Source of the DNA: Burkholderia sp. WSM2232
GTDB lineage: Bacteria; Pseudomonadota; Gammaproteobacteria; Burkholderiales; Burkholderiaceae
NCBI RefSeq assembly: GCF_000472545.1
Contig: NZ_AWZV01000004.1
Span: 310,001 to 374,000 of the forward strand
DNA: 64,000 nt
Reading direction: 5' to 3'
Shown in pieces: positions 1 to 8,703 of this stretch; the stretch's first letter is position 1; every line of letters starts with the position of its first letter. The notes beneath the pieces are model-generated. The model searched no databases and was not told the DNA's origin. It saw only the letters and a program-made list of their open reading frames with translations. The position numbers and the translations under genes were made by a program.

Positions 1-654
1 GAGCTTGAGCTTGACGACATTATCGGTCGCGTAAAGCGTTCACTTCTCGAGAAGATTATCGATGAGGATAAGATTGAGACAGTATTCGCTCGTCTGGACT
101 CAAGCATCCGAACGGATAACTTCATTGCCGTAAAGCGAGGTGAATCGATACTTATCGGCTTCGATGATTTCATGAAGCGGTATCGCCGAATATTCGATGA
201 TGGGCGCACGAAGAAGTTGGTTTTTCCACGATACACGCCGGAGCTTCCGGACGATATATTTGCTCAGAGATTTATCAGGCGTTTATTAGAGATTGGCGAC
301 ATCTCCGAATCTGACGAAGAGCTCGCTATCGATTACACCACCTATAAGTTGCGAATTTCGCGATATCTGCAGCAATGGCTGCAGGAAGGCGACCTCGTCA
401 GCGAGGAAATTGACGCCTTCCACGAGGAGGTGTTCGTGCGCTGGCGAAACGAGTTCCGGGTGGCGTTTCGGGGTTGCAGTACTCCACATCAGATTATCGA
501 CGCTGCGATGTACTTGCTGATTACGCTTCGGCGTGACAAATTCAAGTTGGGCGATACCGAGTTATCAACGACGCTTAGCAACGGCGAACTCTATTACCTG
601 TCGGACGCCGGTCAGATTGGCTGGCATAAAGACTGGAGTGCCAATGAGCAGTAG
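1..654 (+). CDS. ABC-three-component system, C-terminal-domain component (partial, 5' end missing)
   Basis: The frame is open from the first base, so the listed Met at 172 is internal and only the last 217 residues are visible. The part seen is alpha-helical and charged, with no catalytic motif I recognise. Identity rests on context: it overlaps a small middle component by 11 bases, which overlaps a DUF3732-type ABC ATPase. This is the gene order of the ABC-3C conflict systems described by Aravind and colleagues. In that family the first protein carries a variable effector domain upstream of this conserved C-terminal domain; here the effector lies outside the window, so the toxic activity cannot be named. 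Confidence 0.75.
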   Translation, partial: ELELDDIIGRVKRSLLEKIIDEDKIETVFARLDSSIRTDNFIAVKRGESILIGFDDFMKRYRRIFDDGRTKKLVFPRYTPELPDDIFAQRFIRRLLEIGDISESDEELAIDYTTYKLRISRYLQQWLQEGDLVSEEIDAFHEEVFVRWRNEFRVAFRGCSTPHQIIDAAMYLLITLRRDKFKLGDTELSTTLSNGELYYLSDAGQIGWHKDWSANEQ

Positions 655-1090
655 ATGGTCTGGATATAACAACGTTGGGATATGTTCAATCGCGTTGATG
701 AGCGTCCTTGAACACTCAAAGAGCTTGACGCTCCCCAAAGCGCTCCTCGTGATGCCTCTGGTCATGCACGATGCGACTGTACGTTATCTGGGCGATTCAC
801 GAGTTGGGCGACGAGAGGCCGCGGCGCTGGTTGCACAGCGCCCCGATTTGTTTGCCAATTTCGCGACACGGTATGACGACAGTCTCGCTATGACAATAAA
901 CGCGATACAGCTTCTCGCCGAAGTGGAGTTTGTTCTCTTCGATGGCGGTTTGATGTTGTTAAAGCCGCTAGAGGTAGACCCTGCGTTTGGTAAGCGGGCG
1001 CAAAAAATCGCAAAAGCCTCAGGTCACATCGCTTCGCTTCTCACTGGTCCGGTCGAGGAGCTGTATTTAAACTTCAGGGTGCAGCTTTGA
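644..1090 (+). CDS. ABC-three-component system middle component
   Basis: A 148-residue protein starting with ATG at 644, preceded by a GGAG ribosome-binding site. It overlaps the end of the upstream gene by 11 bases, and its stop overlaps the TTG start of the ATPase, so the three genes are translationally coupled. The N-terminus (SSRWSGYNNVG, then a helix-rich stretch with LTLPKALLVMPLVMH) is typical of the small middle component that links the effector/CTD protein to the ATPase in ABC-3C systems. The longer open frame starting at 533 runs through the upstream gene and lacks a reason to be used. Function beyond assembly of the complex is not known. Confidence 0.78.
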   Translation: MSSRWSGYNNVGICSIALMSVLEHSKSLTLPKALLVMPLVMHDATVRYLGDSRVGRREAAALVAQRPDLFANFATRYDDSLAMTINAIQLLAEVEFVLFDGGLMLLKPLEVDPAFGKRAQKIAKASGHIASLLTGPVEELYLNFRVQL

Positions 1091-2937
1091 ATTTCGGCTT
1101 TGATTCCATCACACTTTGGTCACGCACAGGCGAGCGTCGCGGGCTCCAGTTCAAGCGCAACCGCCTGAACGTGATTACCGGCGAAAGTCATACCGGCAAA
1201 AGCGCGTTGCTCGATATCATCGATTATTGCTTTCTGGCAAGTTCCCACAAGCTCCCGGACAGCATCATCAACGAGAACGTCGGCTGGTATGGGCTCACAT
1301 TCTACGTGAACGACAAAACTTACACGATTGCACGTAGGAGCCCAAGGGACAACGAGGTCTCAAGCGAGTACTATTTTTCGAGTACCGGGGTGGTGCCGGA
1401 CATGCCCGAGTCGAATACGAAAGAAGACGACATCAGAACGATACTCGAAGCAGAGTTTCATATCACCGATAAGGTTACGGTCGCTTACGGTGGGCGCGCG
1501 CTGAAGTCTGGTTCGAAGGTCTCATTCCGATACTTCTTCCTGTTCAACACTATCTCCGAAGACATCATTACCAACAGCAAAGTGTTCTTCGACAAGCAGT
1601 CTGAGGAGCGATACCAGGAAGCTTTGCCGCGCATCTTTGACATGGCTCTCGGCATAGATGACCTTTCTAACATCGCTGCACGGGAGAAAAAAGAAGCTCT
1701 GAGGAAGGAGATTGCAAGGCTCCAGCGCAAGGAGGCACATCTTGGCCAAGGGAGAGAGACCTTTGATGAGGAAGTGCGCGATATTGCCGTCAAGGCAGCC
1801 GAATACGGGCTCATAGATAGTGACCCTGCGAGCCTGTCCATGGACCACGTCCGGCGTGCTATCAGCGACGCCGCGTCGCCGGAGACCGGGCACGCCCTGA
1901 ACAGGTACGTCGAGACCAGTGCCAAGCTGTTCGTTGTGGAGCGCCGCCTTCGAAAACTCAGGCAGTTCTCTTCTGAATATCGGTCCTACAAAGACACCTT
2001 CAAGAACTCTGAAGACAGTCTCCGACCAATCGAGCAGTTGATGAAGCAGGCACCGAGCTTGGTCAAGTCGGAGATTTTCGATGACCTCATCAGCAGCCTC
2101 AAATCGGACCTGTCGGCTGTCAAAAAATCAATCACCGGCAAGCAACCAGTGGACGGCCAGATTGGCGCGATGGTCAAATCGCTGGAGGGTGAACGCGATG
2201 CGCTGCAGCGGGACCTATCCGGGCTTCCGCAAGAACCCAAGTCCTTCGCTTCTCAGCGCGAGAAATGGATGTTCGTGGGCGAGGCGATGGGGCGATTCAA
2301 GGCGTATGAGGGAGCGCGTGCTCCCGCTTCTCTGCAGACTACGACCTCCGACGAAGCTGACTTGCGCGGGCAGATGGACGCCATCGAGGTGCGGGACGTG
2401 GAAGAGACTCGCGAGGCCGTCGTCTCTATGATTAACGAGATTGCGCTTGGCCTTCTCAAAGAAACTGGAGACGCGCTCGCGAACTACGCATCCTATCAAA
2501 CTGACTTTGCCTACAAGGAAAAGCGCTTACGTCTACGGAAGCCTCGGTCGAAGCTGATTGAGAACGTTGGCAGCAGCTCGAACCACATGTTCCTGCATCT
2601 GCTACATTTCCTCGCGTTGCACGAGGTCGCTATCAATCATAAGTCGATGTTCATTCCGAGCTTCCTCATTATCGACCAGCCCAGCCGCCCTTACTATCCG
2701 GACAACAAGGCCGACGACAATGTGAAGCTGAAAAACAGCGACACCGAGAAGGTATCGATTGCCTTCAATCTGCTCAACAATTTCATCGCGCGGATGAATC
2801 GGGACTACAAGACTGAGTTCCAGATGATTGTCTTCGAGCACGTGCCACGAGAAACCTTCAGCGACATGGCGTACGTGCATATCCTCCCTGAATTCCGTGC
2901 CGGGGAGGCGCTCATCCCGCAGTCCTGGCAAGTGTAA
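1087..2937 (+). CDS. DUF3732-type ABC/SMC-like ATPase of an ABC-three-component system
   Basis: A 616-residue protein that starts at TTG (1087), overlapping the preceding stop as TTGA. The Walker A motif GESHTGKSALLDIIDYC lies around residues 32-48. It is followed by the INENVGWYGL stretch typical of DUF3732 proteins, a long charged coiled-coil middle (about residues 195-460) and a C-terminal Walker B-like FLIIDQPSRPYYP near residue 540. This is an SMC/Rad50-like ATPase layout. In ABC-3C systems the ATPase is thought to sense an invader-related nucleic acid or protein state and release the effector carried by the first component. The three overlapping genes form one operon whose promoter lies outside the window. 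Confidence 0.85.
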   Translation: MNFGFDSITLWSRTGERRGLQFKRNRLNVITGESHTGKSALLDIIDYCFLASSHKLPDSIINENVGWYGLTFYVNDKTYTIARRSPRDNEVSSEYYFSSTGVVPDMPESNTKEDDIRTILEAEFHITDKVTVAYGGRALKSGSKVSFRYFFLFNTISEDIITNSKVFFDKQSEERYQEALPRIFDMALGIDDLSNIAAREKKEALRKEIARLQRKEAHLGQGRETFDEEVRDIAVKAAEYGLIDSDPASLSMDHVRRAISDAASPETGHALNRYVETSAKLFVVERRLRKLRQFSSEYRSYKDTFKNSEDSLRPIEQLMKQAPSLVKSEIFDDLISSLKSDLSAVKKSITGKQPVDGQIGAMVKSLEGERDALQRDLSGLPQEPKSFASQREKWMFVGEAMGRFKAYEGARAPASLQTTTSDEADLRGQMDAIEVRDVEETREAVVSMINEIALGLLKETGDALANYASYQTDFAYKEKRLRLRKPRSKLIENVGSSSNHMFLHLLHFLALHEVAINHKSMFIPSFLIIDQPSRPYYPDNKADDNVKLKNSDTEKVSIAFNLLNNFIARMNRDYKTEFQMIVFEHVPRETFSDMAYVHILPEFRAGEALIPQSWQV

Positions 2938-3350
2938 GAGGCGAACCTTGACCCCTGGACGAGCTGTTAGCTTCACGCTGTGCTGCGACGACCCCATGTC
3001 TCCGTCGCATCGAGAATCGTCGTTTTGCAGCTATCTCCCGGGCCAACCAGACAGTTGACCCCCTGACTGGGAAACCAACACAGTTCGCGGATTCCTCGAA
3101 AGTTGTAGACCCGAAGCGCTACGATGTGCACGGCTATCCCCTAGCGTATGCCTTGCAACTCGGTGTGGTGTTTTGGCGCTTCTAATGTAGCAGAAGCCAA
3201 TGCGGGCAGTCTGCACTGCCTGATAACGGTCAGGTAACGTTGGTCGGCCGACCCGAACGACGCAGCAATCACCTATGCAGGTTCTGCGGGCCGGAAGCTC
3301 TTGGGTCTTGGCAGTTCGCTGGTGACTAAAACGATTGTGCTACAAAGCGC
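2938..3350. other. 413-bp intergenic stretch
   Basis: No convincing gene on either strand; the short open frames here lack ribosome-binding sites and have no recognisable protein features. It separates the ABC-3C operon from a small HTH gene. I see no strong hairpin followed by a T tract. Confidence 0.5.
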
Positions 3351-3545
3351 ATGAAAGCCATTCACTCCCAGATTTCCACGTATCTGGACGCTTTTGAACT
3401 TGCCGAAATTCTCGGCCTGTCAGTCCAGGCAATCATCCTGCGAGCAAAACACCGCCCCTGGCTGCTGCCCCCGCGCGCTCAATTGCTGGACCGAGATTTA
3501 CTGCGTTGGCGGCAAGACGTCGTGTTGCAGTGGCTGTGTGCGTGA
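3351..3545 (+). CDS. Small AlpA/MerR-like helix-turn-helix protein
   Basis: A 64-residue protein. Its pattern (LDAFELAEILGLSVQAIIL, then a basic linker with LLPPRAQL and a C-terminal RWRQDVVLQWL) matches the compact winged-HTH fold of AlpA or excisionase-like DNA-binding proteins, where an LPP..-type loop precedes a Trp/Arg strand and a final helix. Such proteins regulate or assist excision of mobile elements, or repress neighbouring genes. It stands alone between the ABC-3C operon and the convergent GHKL operon, with no recombinase beside it, so its target is unknown. It may be a leftover of an older prophage or integrative element. Confidence 0.6.
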   Translation: MKAIHSQISTYLDAFELAEILGLSVQAIILRAKHRPWLLPPRAQLLDRDLLRWRQDVVLQWLCA

Positions 3546-3663
3546 CAGCGATTGGCGTCGCATCGGGCGGTCCGTTCAAGCACTAACGCGGCTTCGCGTA
3601 CACGCGTACAGCGCCGTCGCACGCTTGCTGCACGTCCAATAGGATATTCGCGGGCGTTAGCGG

Positions 3664-5946
3664 TTAGTTGGGCAGGTGCTCAGACAGAATGCCCAACCAC
3701 TCCGGAAGCGCCTTAGCGGCGTTCCTGACTGAGCCCAATTCGTCACGATGTAGGCTCAGGCGTCCCAACGCTAGCGCGAGCAAGAACTCGGCGACAGCGC
3801 TACCCGCCGGCTCGTTATAGAGGTCGATGAATTTTTCGATGAGCCTGCCCATGTCCTTGCTGGCGTCCCGGTCGACAGCATAGTTCAGCTCCGCCGGGTA
3901 CGCCGCTCGCAACATGGCAGCCTGAATCGAGCCGTCGTTGAACCGGGTGAAGCTCGCCGGCTCAATCAGCGTGTGTTGAAACACGCCGCTGCGAAGCGCC
4001 GTTTCTACGTCGCCGGAACGCGCGTTCCGACATGCTTCCAGAAACACGGCCACCGTCAGCAGAACGCCGCTTCCATGTTTGGCTCCCGAAATCGGCTCTT
4101 GAGTCTCCCATAGCCTAAAGCCGGCTGAGAGAGGTTGTGGCTTACCGTTGAAGGTCGGCAAAAACGTGAGTTCACCCTTTAAGCCCTCCTGCGTTCTTAA
4201 GCCATCAAGTCGGCGCGTGAGAAGTTCGGGGACAGCAAACTGCTTCTCGTCGCAAGCTTCGACGACATTGGAGAGAATTTGAGACTCCTGGTCCCATCGC
4301 ATGGTCTGGTCCATTCGACCCACAGGGAATGCGAACGCACGCTTGAATCGATACGGGCTCTCGACCGCGTTCGTGCCCAGGTCCATCGATATTTCGCCAA
4401 GCCGGCGGGGTGTCTCGGGTAGCACGGCCAATGCGATGTAGAGGCGAGGGCCTTCAGGTTGGGCGATTCGCAGACTTGCGCTTATTTGCTTGAAGATGAA
4501 GCCATTCGAAAGTATCGGCGTCACGACGATAACGCCAGCGGCCTTAAGGAAGGCTCGCTGCTCCTTGTCGAGCACTTCCAGTGCGGTGTGGTCCATAACT
4601 CGCACGGGTGCGTCAGGAGCCATGTGACCCACCATGTCGCGGACCAGATGCGCTAGGTCGCTGTTGGAGGTGTCGTGGACACGAGCATCTTTCGGATAGA
4701 CGACCGCAACCGGCCCGGGCGCCGCGAAGTTGCGGACCCAAGACTCAACCAAGGACAGTTTTCCATCGGCGGAGCGAGCGTACTTCGTTATCATTCGCTC
4801 GACATCAAGGGACAGCGACCACCATCCGTTATCGATTGCCCGTCTGCGCGCGACGACCGCGAGGTTCTCCCTCGTGAGTTCGGCCAAAGTCGACTTCTCG
4901 CTTGAACTCAGTTCTTTGGCTGCTAGCCGTACCAGCTTCGGGCGATTGTTGTGACTGAGAAACCGTTCTCCAATAACTCGGACGCTCTCTGCGCCGGGCG
5001 GCAAAACCTTCACATCAGGCAGAAATTCGTCTCGGAGGCCTTCGAGTGCCGGTTCGCCTTTAAGCTTTCGCGGCAACCTGAAGAGGACATGGCCATCCGG
5101 GTGAACGCGCTCGTCGGTTCCGTGCGCGGCCTCAAGAGCAAGAATGGTTGTGACGACCACGTTCTTTGGCCCAAGCATCTTCCGGACCTTTGCCTCCAAT
5201 CCGCCGGAGGTTGATGCCGAAATGATTACAAATGCCGCGCCCGGCACTGAGTCCCACGTTGCGAGGCCGTCATACCCCCGGAAACTTTGAATTTCGTATC
5301 GGCGCGATGTGGCATTGTTGACGCGGTGCGCTTGCACGAGCATCTGGGCGATTGGCCACACGGCCATCGAATCGAGGAAGATTCGAACGGTGGGGCCGGT
5401 GCTTTGAGTTTCGCAGAACGCATGAAACTTTGGCAACAACGCTAAAGCCAGCAAAGCGATTTCCTGAGTTCCGCTCAGTAGCGACTCAGCGCGCATGAAA
5501 TGAGTGGAATGCCGGTCCGACTGCTTGGCGAAATAGAAGCCCGGGGGGGCTGCAACTACGACATCGCCGCGTTCGCAGGCCTGCGAAACAAACGCGATTG
5601 CTGCCACTTCGAATAGTTGCGTAAGGTCACGTCCGGAGGCTCCCCCGGCCATATCCTGCTCTGTCACTTTACCGCTACAGTCGACGCCCGCGATGACAAG
5701 CCGGCTCTGCTTCTCGAATACATCGAGCTGGTCGGCAGATGCTTCGCCAGCCTCTTTCACGAGATGCGTCGCATGGGCAGCATTTGCCACCAGGAAGATT
5801 CGCGGCGGAACGACGTTCGATTTGGTCCAGTCGGCAAACCGGGAGCTGAGTTCTGTCCAGCTTGGGGTGTCGTGACCAAGGAAGATAAGCAAGGTGCGCC
5901 GAAACTCTCCGCCGACCGCGCTGCCTGAAAATTGAAGGAAGAGCAT
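3664..5946 (-). CDS. Large protein with possible phosphoribosyltransferase-like region, GHKL-operon partner
   Basis: A 760-residue protein read from ATG at 5946, 12 bases after the GHKL gene, so probably co-transcribed with it. I do not recognise the full-length family. Two stretches recall the orotate-type phosphoribosyltransferase fold: FYFAKQSDRHSTHF (about residues 137-150), like the substrate strand of OPRT, and a hydrophobic strand running into ISASTSGGL (about 232-240), placed like the PRPP loop. The usual acidic pair of the PRPP loop is absent, so it may bind rather than turn over a nucleotide or PRPP-like ligand. The C-terminal 350 residues have no motif I can name. No transmembrane segment is evident. 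As last gene of an XRE-GHKL operon in a defence island, an effector or ligand-sensing role is an inference. Confidence 0.55.
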   Translation of the reverse strand: MLFLQFSGSAVGGEFRRTLLIFLGHDTPSWTELSSRFADWTKSNVVPPRIFLVANAAHATHLVKEAGEASADQLDVFEKQSRLVIAGVDCSGKVTEQDMAGGASGRDLTQLFEVAAIAFVSQACERGDVVVAAPPGFYFAKQSDRHSTHFMRAESLLSGTQEIALLALALLPKFHAFCETQSTGPTVRIFLDSMAVWPIAQMLVQAHRVNNATSRRYEIQSFRGYDGLATWDSVPGAAFVIISASTSGGLEAKVRKMLGPKNVVVTTILALEAAHGTDERVHPDGHVLFRLPRKLKGEPALEGLRDEFLPDVKVLPPGAESVRVIGERFLSHNNRPKLVRLAAKELSSSEKSTLAELTRENLAVVARRRAIDNGWWSLSLDVERMITKYARSADGKLSLVESWVRNFAAPGPVAVVYPKDARVHDTSNSDLAHLVRDMVGHMAPDAPVRVMDHTALEVLDKEQRAFLKAAGVIVVTPILSNGFIFKQISASLRIAQPEGPRLYIALAVLPETPRRLGEISMDLGTNAVESPYRFKRAFAFPVGRMDQTMRWDQESQILSNVVEACDEKQFAVPELLTRRLDGLRTQEGLKGELTFLPTFNGKPQPLSAGFRLWETQEPISGAKHGSGVLLTVAVFLEACRNARSGDVETALRSGVFQHTLIEPASFTRFNDGSIQAAMLRAAYPAELNYAVDRDASKDMGRLIEKFIDLYNEPAGSAVAEFLLALALGRLSLHRDELGSVRNAAKALPEWLGILSEHLPN

Positions 5947-5958
5947 AAGTCGAGACAG

Positions 5959-7251
5959 TTACAGAGGGAGAAGCATTGAAAACGAGGTGCCTTCGACCTC
6001 GCCAAGCGCGTCGCTGGACCATGGACGGAGGAAAAACAGCATCTTCCCGCCCTCCAGGAAGACGTGTGTCCCGTCCCGCAGATGTACATATTGCGCCGAC
6101 GCGTCGCGGTTTTCCCGCGCTAGCCGGTCGGCAATGTCGGTGATTGCGGAACGGGTTCCAAATAGAAATGCCAACCGGCCTGTGCGTAGGCGAAGGAACC
6201 CGTTCTTCCGCCGCAACAGCCTCGCCACATCGAACAGCCCAATTCCGCGATTGGCGTTTCCAGACGATGTGGCCCATTTCATGAAACAGGCAACGACTGC
6301 CGCCTCTTCTTCCTCTAGAGATAGTTCAGTCACCGACTCCACTGCACGCCGTTGAGCTGCTCCGCTTGCGAGCCACCGTCGCGCAAGACCGGGGCCCGAA
6401 TCAACGATGCTCAATTCCGCAAAGGAAAGCACCTTCAAGTCGTTTCCGCGGTCACTGTCGAGCCCCGGCCTACGCGCATTTCCTTCCGTCAGACTTTGCA
6501 TAAGGTAAGTCTGGAGGTGCGTGTTGCGCCCGGCGAATTTCTGGGTGTCGTTGTCGTCGATGTCCAGTAACCGAAACATCACGGCCCGAACACCTTTAGC
6601 GTACACATTGCCTTTTTCGTCGGTCCGCGCCCACCAGTCAGAGTTTTCGACAAGCTCGCGCACGAGCTGCGTTACGGGCTCGGAAACTTCCAGAAGTTGT
6701 TTTGCGGTCCAGTGAGAAGCGAGTTGCGCTAGGGCGTCCTGTACCACCACCCGAATTTCGCCAAACTGTCGCAGCTTCGGAGTCGCATTCTGCCCTTCGT
6801 ACAAGGGCCTTATGTACTCGCGGTTTGAGCCTTGGATGCAGAGCAGATTGACCTGCGCTTCCCGCAACGCGTTGGTTCCCCGGAAATCGAACTCGTCCAT
6901 CGCATCGAGGTAGCGGCTGTACACGTGGCCAGACGAACGGAGAAGGTGTGCACCGTTGGAGTCGGTCAGCTTCTTGGACAGAACCCATGCTGCTACGCCA
7001 TACGGCTTCCCTAGCAGCTTCGCAAGTTGGTCGTTGAAATTGTCCTTGTCAATTTCGAGGTCGGCGAATGCCGCTGAGCTCGTGGCGGCGAACCTGCGCG
7101 CCCACGAGACGACAAACTGCAGCAGCGCGGCTTCCGCGAACAGCGACATGAACCGACTTGCGCTCGGAACCGTCAATTGTTCCGACGTGCCGATGGACAG
7201 TTGCCGAATTGCATCCTCAATGTGGTCGACGGTTGACTCTGGAATTTCCAT
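5959..7251 (-). CDS. GHKL-fold (Hsp90/histidine-kinase-like) ATPase
   Basis: A 430-residue protein with three ordered Bergerat-fold motifs: an N-box LVRELVENSDWW (E199, N203), G1 IVDSGPGLA (D284, G286, G288) and G2 GNANRGIGL (about 331-339), ending in the usual G.SF...LP strand. There is no receiver, HisKA dimerisation domain or transmembrane segment, so it is not a normal sensor kinase. The N-terminal 190 residues are an uncharacterised helical domain. Stand-alone GHKL ATPases of this type act as ATP-driven clamps in conflict systems (MORC/Hsp90-like). It lies between an XRE regulator gene (77 bp upstream) and the 760-residue partner (12 bp downstream), all on the minus strand. It is probably the NTP-driven switch of this module. 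Confidence 0.75.
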   Translation of the reverse strand: MEIPESTVDHIEDAIRQLSIGTSEQLTVPSASRFMSLFAEAALLQFVVSWARRFAATSSAAFADLEIDKDNFNDQLAKLLGKPYGVAAWVLSKKLTDSNGAHLLRSSGHVYSRYLDAMDEFDFRGTNALREAQVNLLCIQGSNREYIRPLYEGQNATPKLRQFGEIRVVVQDALAQLASHWTAKQLLEVSEPVTQLVRELVENSDWWARTDEKGNVYAKGVRAVMFRLLDIDDNDTQKFAGRNTHLQTYLMQSLTEGNARRPGLDSDRGNDLKVLSFAELSIVDSGPGLARRWLASGAAQRRAVESVTELSLEEEEAAVVACFMKWATSSGNANRGIGLFDVARLLRRKNGFLRLRTGRLAFLFGTRSAITDIADRLARENRDASAQYVHLRDGTHVFLEGGKMLFFLRPWSSDALGEVEGTSFSMLLPL

Positions 7252-7328
7252 CTCTTTTCACCGGTTGCGGCTTTTCGGTTGGTGGCAGCACGCCGAGGTC
7301 TTCGTCGCGGGGAAAAGCTCAAGGCGTT

Positions 7329-7616
7329 TTAGGTCGACTTTCTAGAGGGTCGCCGCCCCAATTTTAGGGTCATCGGCGGCCCATCGCGCTCGGAAAGCAA
7401 GTCAGTCAACTCGACCTCGAGAGCAACAGCTATCGCCACCACGGTATCGAGCGTTGGATTGATTGTTTGTCGCTCGAGTTGACTCACATAGGTGCGATGA
7501 AATCCCGCTCGTTCGCTGAGTTCTTCCTGAGAAATGCGGTGCTCGGCCCGGAACGACTTTAGGTTGTCCGAGAGGCGTTTGCGAGCAGCTTTTTGTGCTT
7601 TTTCGAGCTTGTCCAT
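7329..7616 (-). CDS. XRE-family HTH transcriptional regulator
   Basis: A 95-residue Cro/CI-type repressor. Residues about 18-75 give a complete five-helix HTH: SFRAEHRISQEELSERAGFH, then RTYVSQLERQ and a final helix ending in LTDLLSERD. The basic N-terminal extension (KAQKAARKRLSDNLK) and Pro/Arg-rich tail are outside the fold. It is the first gene of a minus-strand operon with the GHKL ATPase and its partner. Evenly spaced TCTAC repeats lie just upstream of its start, in the position of an autoregulatory operator. XRE genes at the head of defence operons usually keep expression low until infection; that role is inferred. Confidence 0.85.
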   Translation of the reverse strand: MDKLEKAQKAARKRLSDNLKSFRAEHRISQEELSERAGFHRTYVSQLERQTINPTLDTVVAIAVALEVELTDLLSERDGPPMTLKLGRRPSRKST

Positions 7617-7642
7617 GTTGGACGAAGCATCGCCGATTACAG

Positions 7643-7690
7643 ACTACTAATCTACAGAGTAGAAATCTACTGTTTTACCATCTACTGTGT
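7643..7690. promoter_or_regulatory. Phased TCTAC repeats: likely XRE operator
   Basis: TCTAC occurs at 7651, 7666 and 7681, exactly 15 bp apart. Overlapping inverted repeats use the same units: TCTAC-aga-GTAGA (7651-7663) and AGTAGA-AA-TCTACT (7658-7671). The block lies 35-75 bp upstream of the minus-strand XRE start at 7616, where promoter and repressor sites are expected. No other gene reads from it on the plus strand for over 380 bp. That it is the binding site of the XRE protein is inferred from position and symmetry. Confidence 0.6.
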
Positions 7691-8072
7691 TTACATCTCA
7701 TCTGTGCCTGGCTAAACTGCGTTACATCGGCGCTCCACGACGGCTTGGTGCTCCGGCGCCGGACTGCAGCTCACGTCAACTTCTTCAAAAAACGACCAAG
7801 GAAAGTCTTGGACGGTCCTTGAGGGGACCCGGCTGGTTTTCATTGGCCGTGCAGGTTCTGGGGCCGAAGTGGTCTGCCAAGAATGGGGTGGAAAGCTGGG
7901 GGGACGTCACTGACAAATGGATTTCGAAGACGTTAGCCGGAGACCGCGCTTCGTCACCGAACTCGGAGGCGAACGCCGACGGAAACCCAAAACCATGACG
8001 TCACCGGAATAAGCACGCTGGCGGTACTGAGGGAAGCTGTGGCCGATTGGTCGCGATGCAGGAGGAGCAGGA
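7691..8072. other. Intergenic stretch between divergent genes
   Basis: About 380 bp without a credible gene between the operator block and the plus-strand gene at 8073. The only open frames lack start signals. An AGGAGGAGCAGG ribosome-binding site precedes the ATG at 8073. Confidence 0.5.
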
Positions 8073-8600
8073 ATGTCCGTTTATGCAGTAGACCACGCAA
8101 CGTTTCGGCAGGGCGAGGACATCGCTATTGGCGTGTGCGTGGGTCGGTTCGGGTCCACCCTGCGGTGGGCGCAAGAGCTGTACACGCGTTGCATACAGCA
8201 CGGTGGTGCACCAGACATCTGGGTGGACGCATATCACGCTCTATACCGATATGAAAGCGCTCACCTCTTATCAGATGGCGGTCCGGAAGCAGAAGTTAGG
8301 CTCGCACCATCGACAAAGCGAGACCGTGTAGCGCATGTCACTTGCTTCGTCGAGCGAGAGCGAGCAAGTGTGCAAGATGCGGCGGCACGCTTTACTGTGT
8401 CTGTTGACTCCGTAGGGAGGGTACGCGGACAAGCGGTCGCGACTGGCCAGCCAACTGTCAAAATCGCGCGCATGCGCGTGGACCCATCGCATTCTGCTGC
8501 GGAAATCGGTCTTGCCGTGCTGCTCCATCTAGCTAGTCGCGACTATCAACCCGCAGTCGCAGATATCATGCGCCGTATGCGGCGCGTAGACCCGCGTTGA
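8073..8600 (+). CDS. Hypothetical protein, first of a group of small accessory genes
   Basis: A 175-residue protein with a strong ribosome-binding site (AGGAGGAGCAGG) just before its ATG. I recognise no domain. It is soluble, with a mixed alpha/beta look in the first half, an Arg-rich linker and an Ala/Arg-rich C-terminal helix (LHLASRDYQPAVADIMRRMR). It is followed on the same strand by an AbiEi-like gene, another orphan and a HAD protein, with gaps of roughly 30-100 bp, so the four may be co-expressed. Composition fits the island rather than the core. Confidence 0.55.
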   Translation: MSVYAVDHATFRQGEDIAIGVCVGRFGSTLRWAQELYTRCIQHGGAPDIWVDAYHALYRYESAHLLSDGGPEAEVRLAPSTKRDRVAHVTCFVERERASVQDAAARFTVSVDSVGRVRGQAVATGQPTVKIARMRVDPSHSAAEIGLAVLLHLASRDYQPAVADIMRRMRRVDPR

Positions 8601-8703
8601 AGCGTCGCTCGTTTGACGCTGGTCGTTCTGCGGAATGCAGGTCGACGCAGCAATGGCGAGACTTGCTTGGCAACAGCCGCGCGCGCCGGCCGCTGAGGAC
8701 AAG

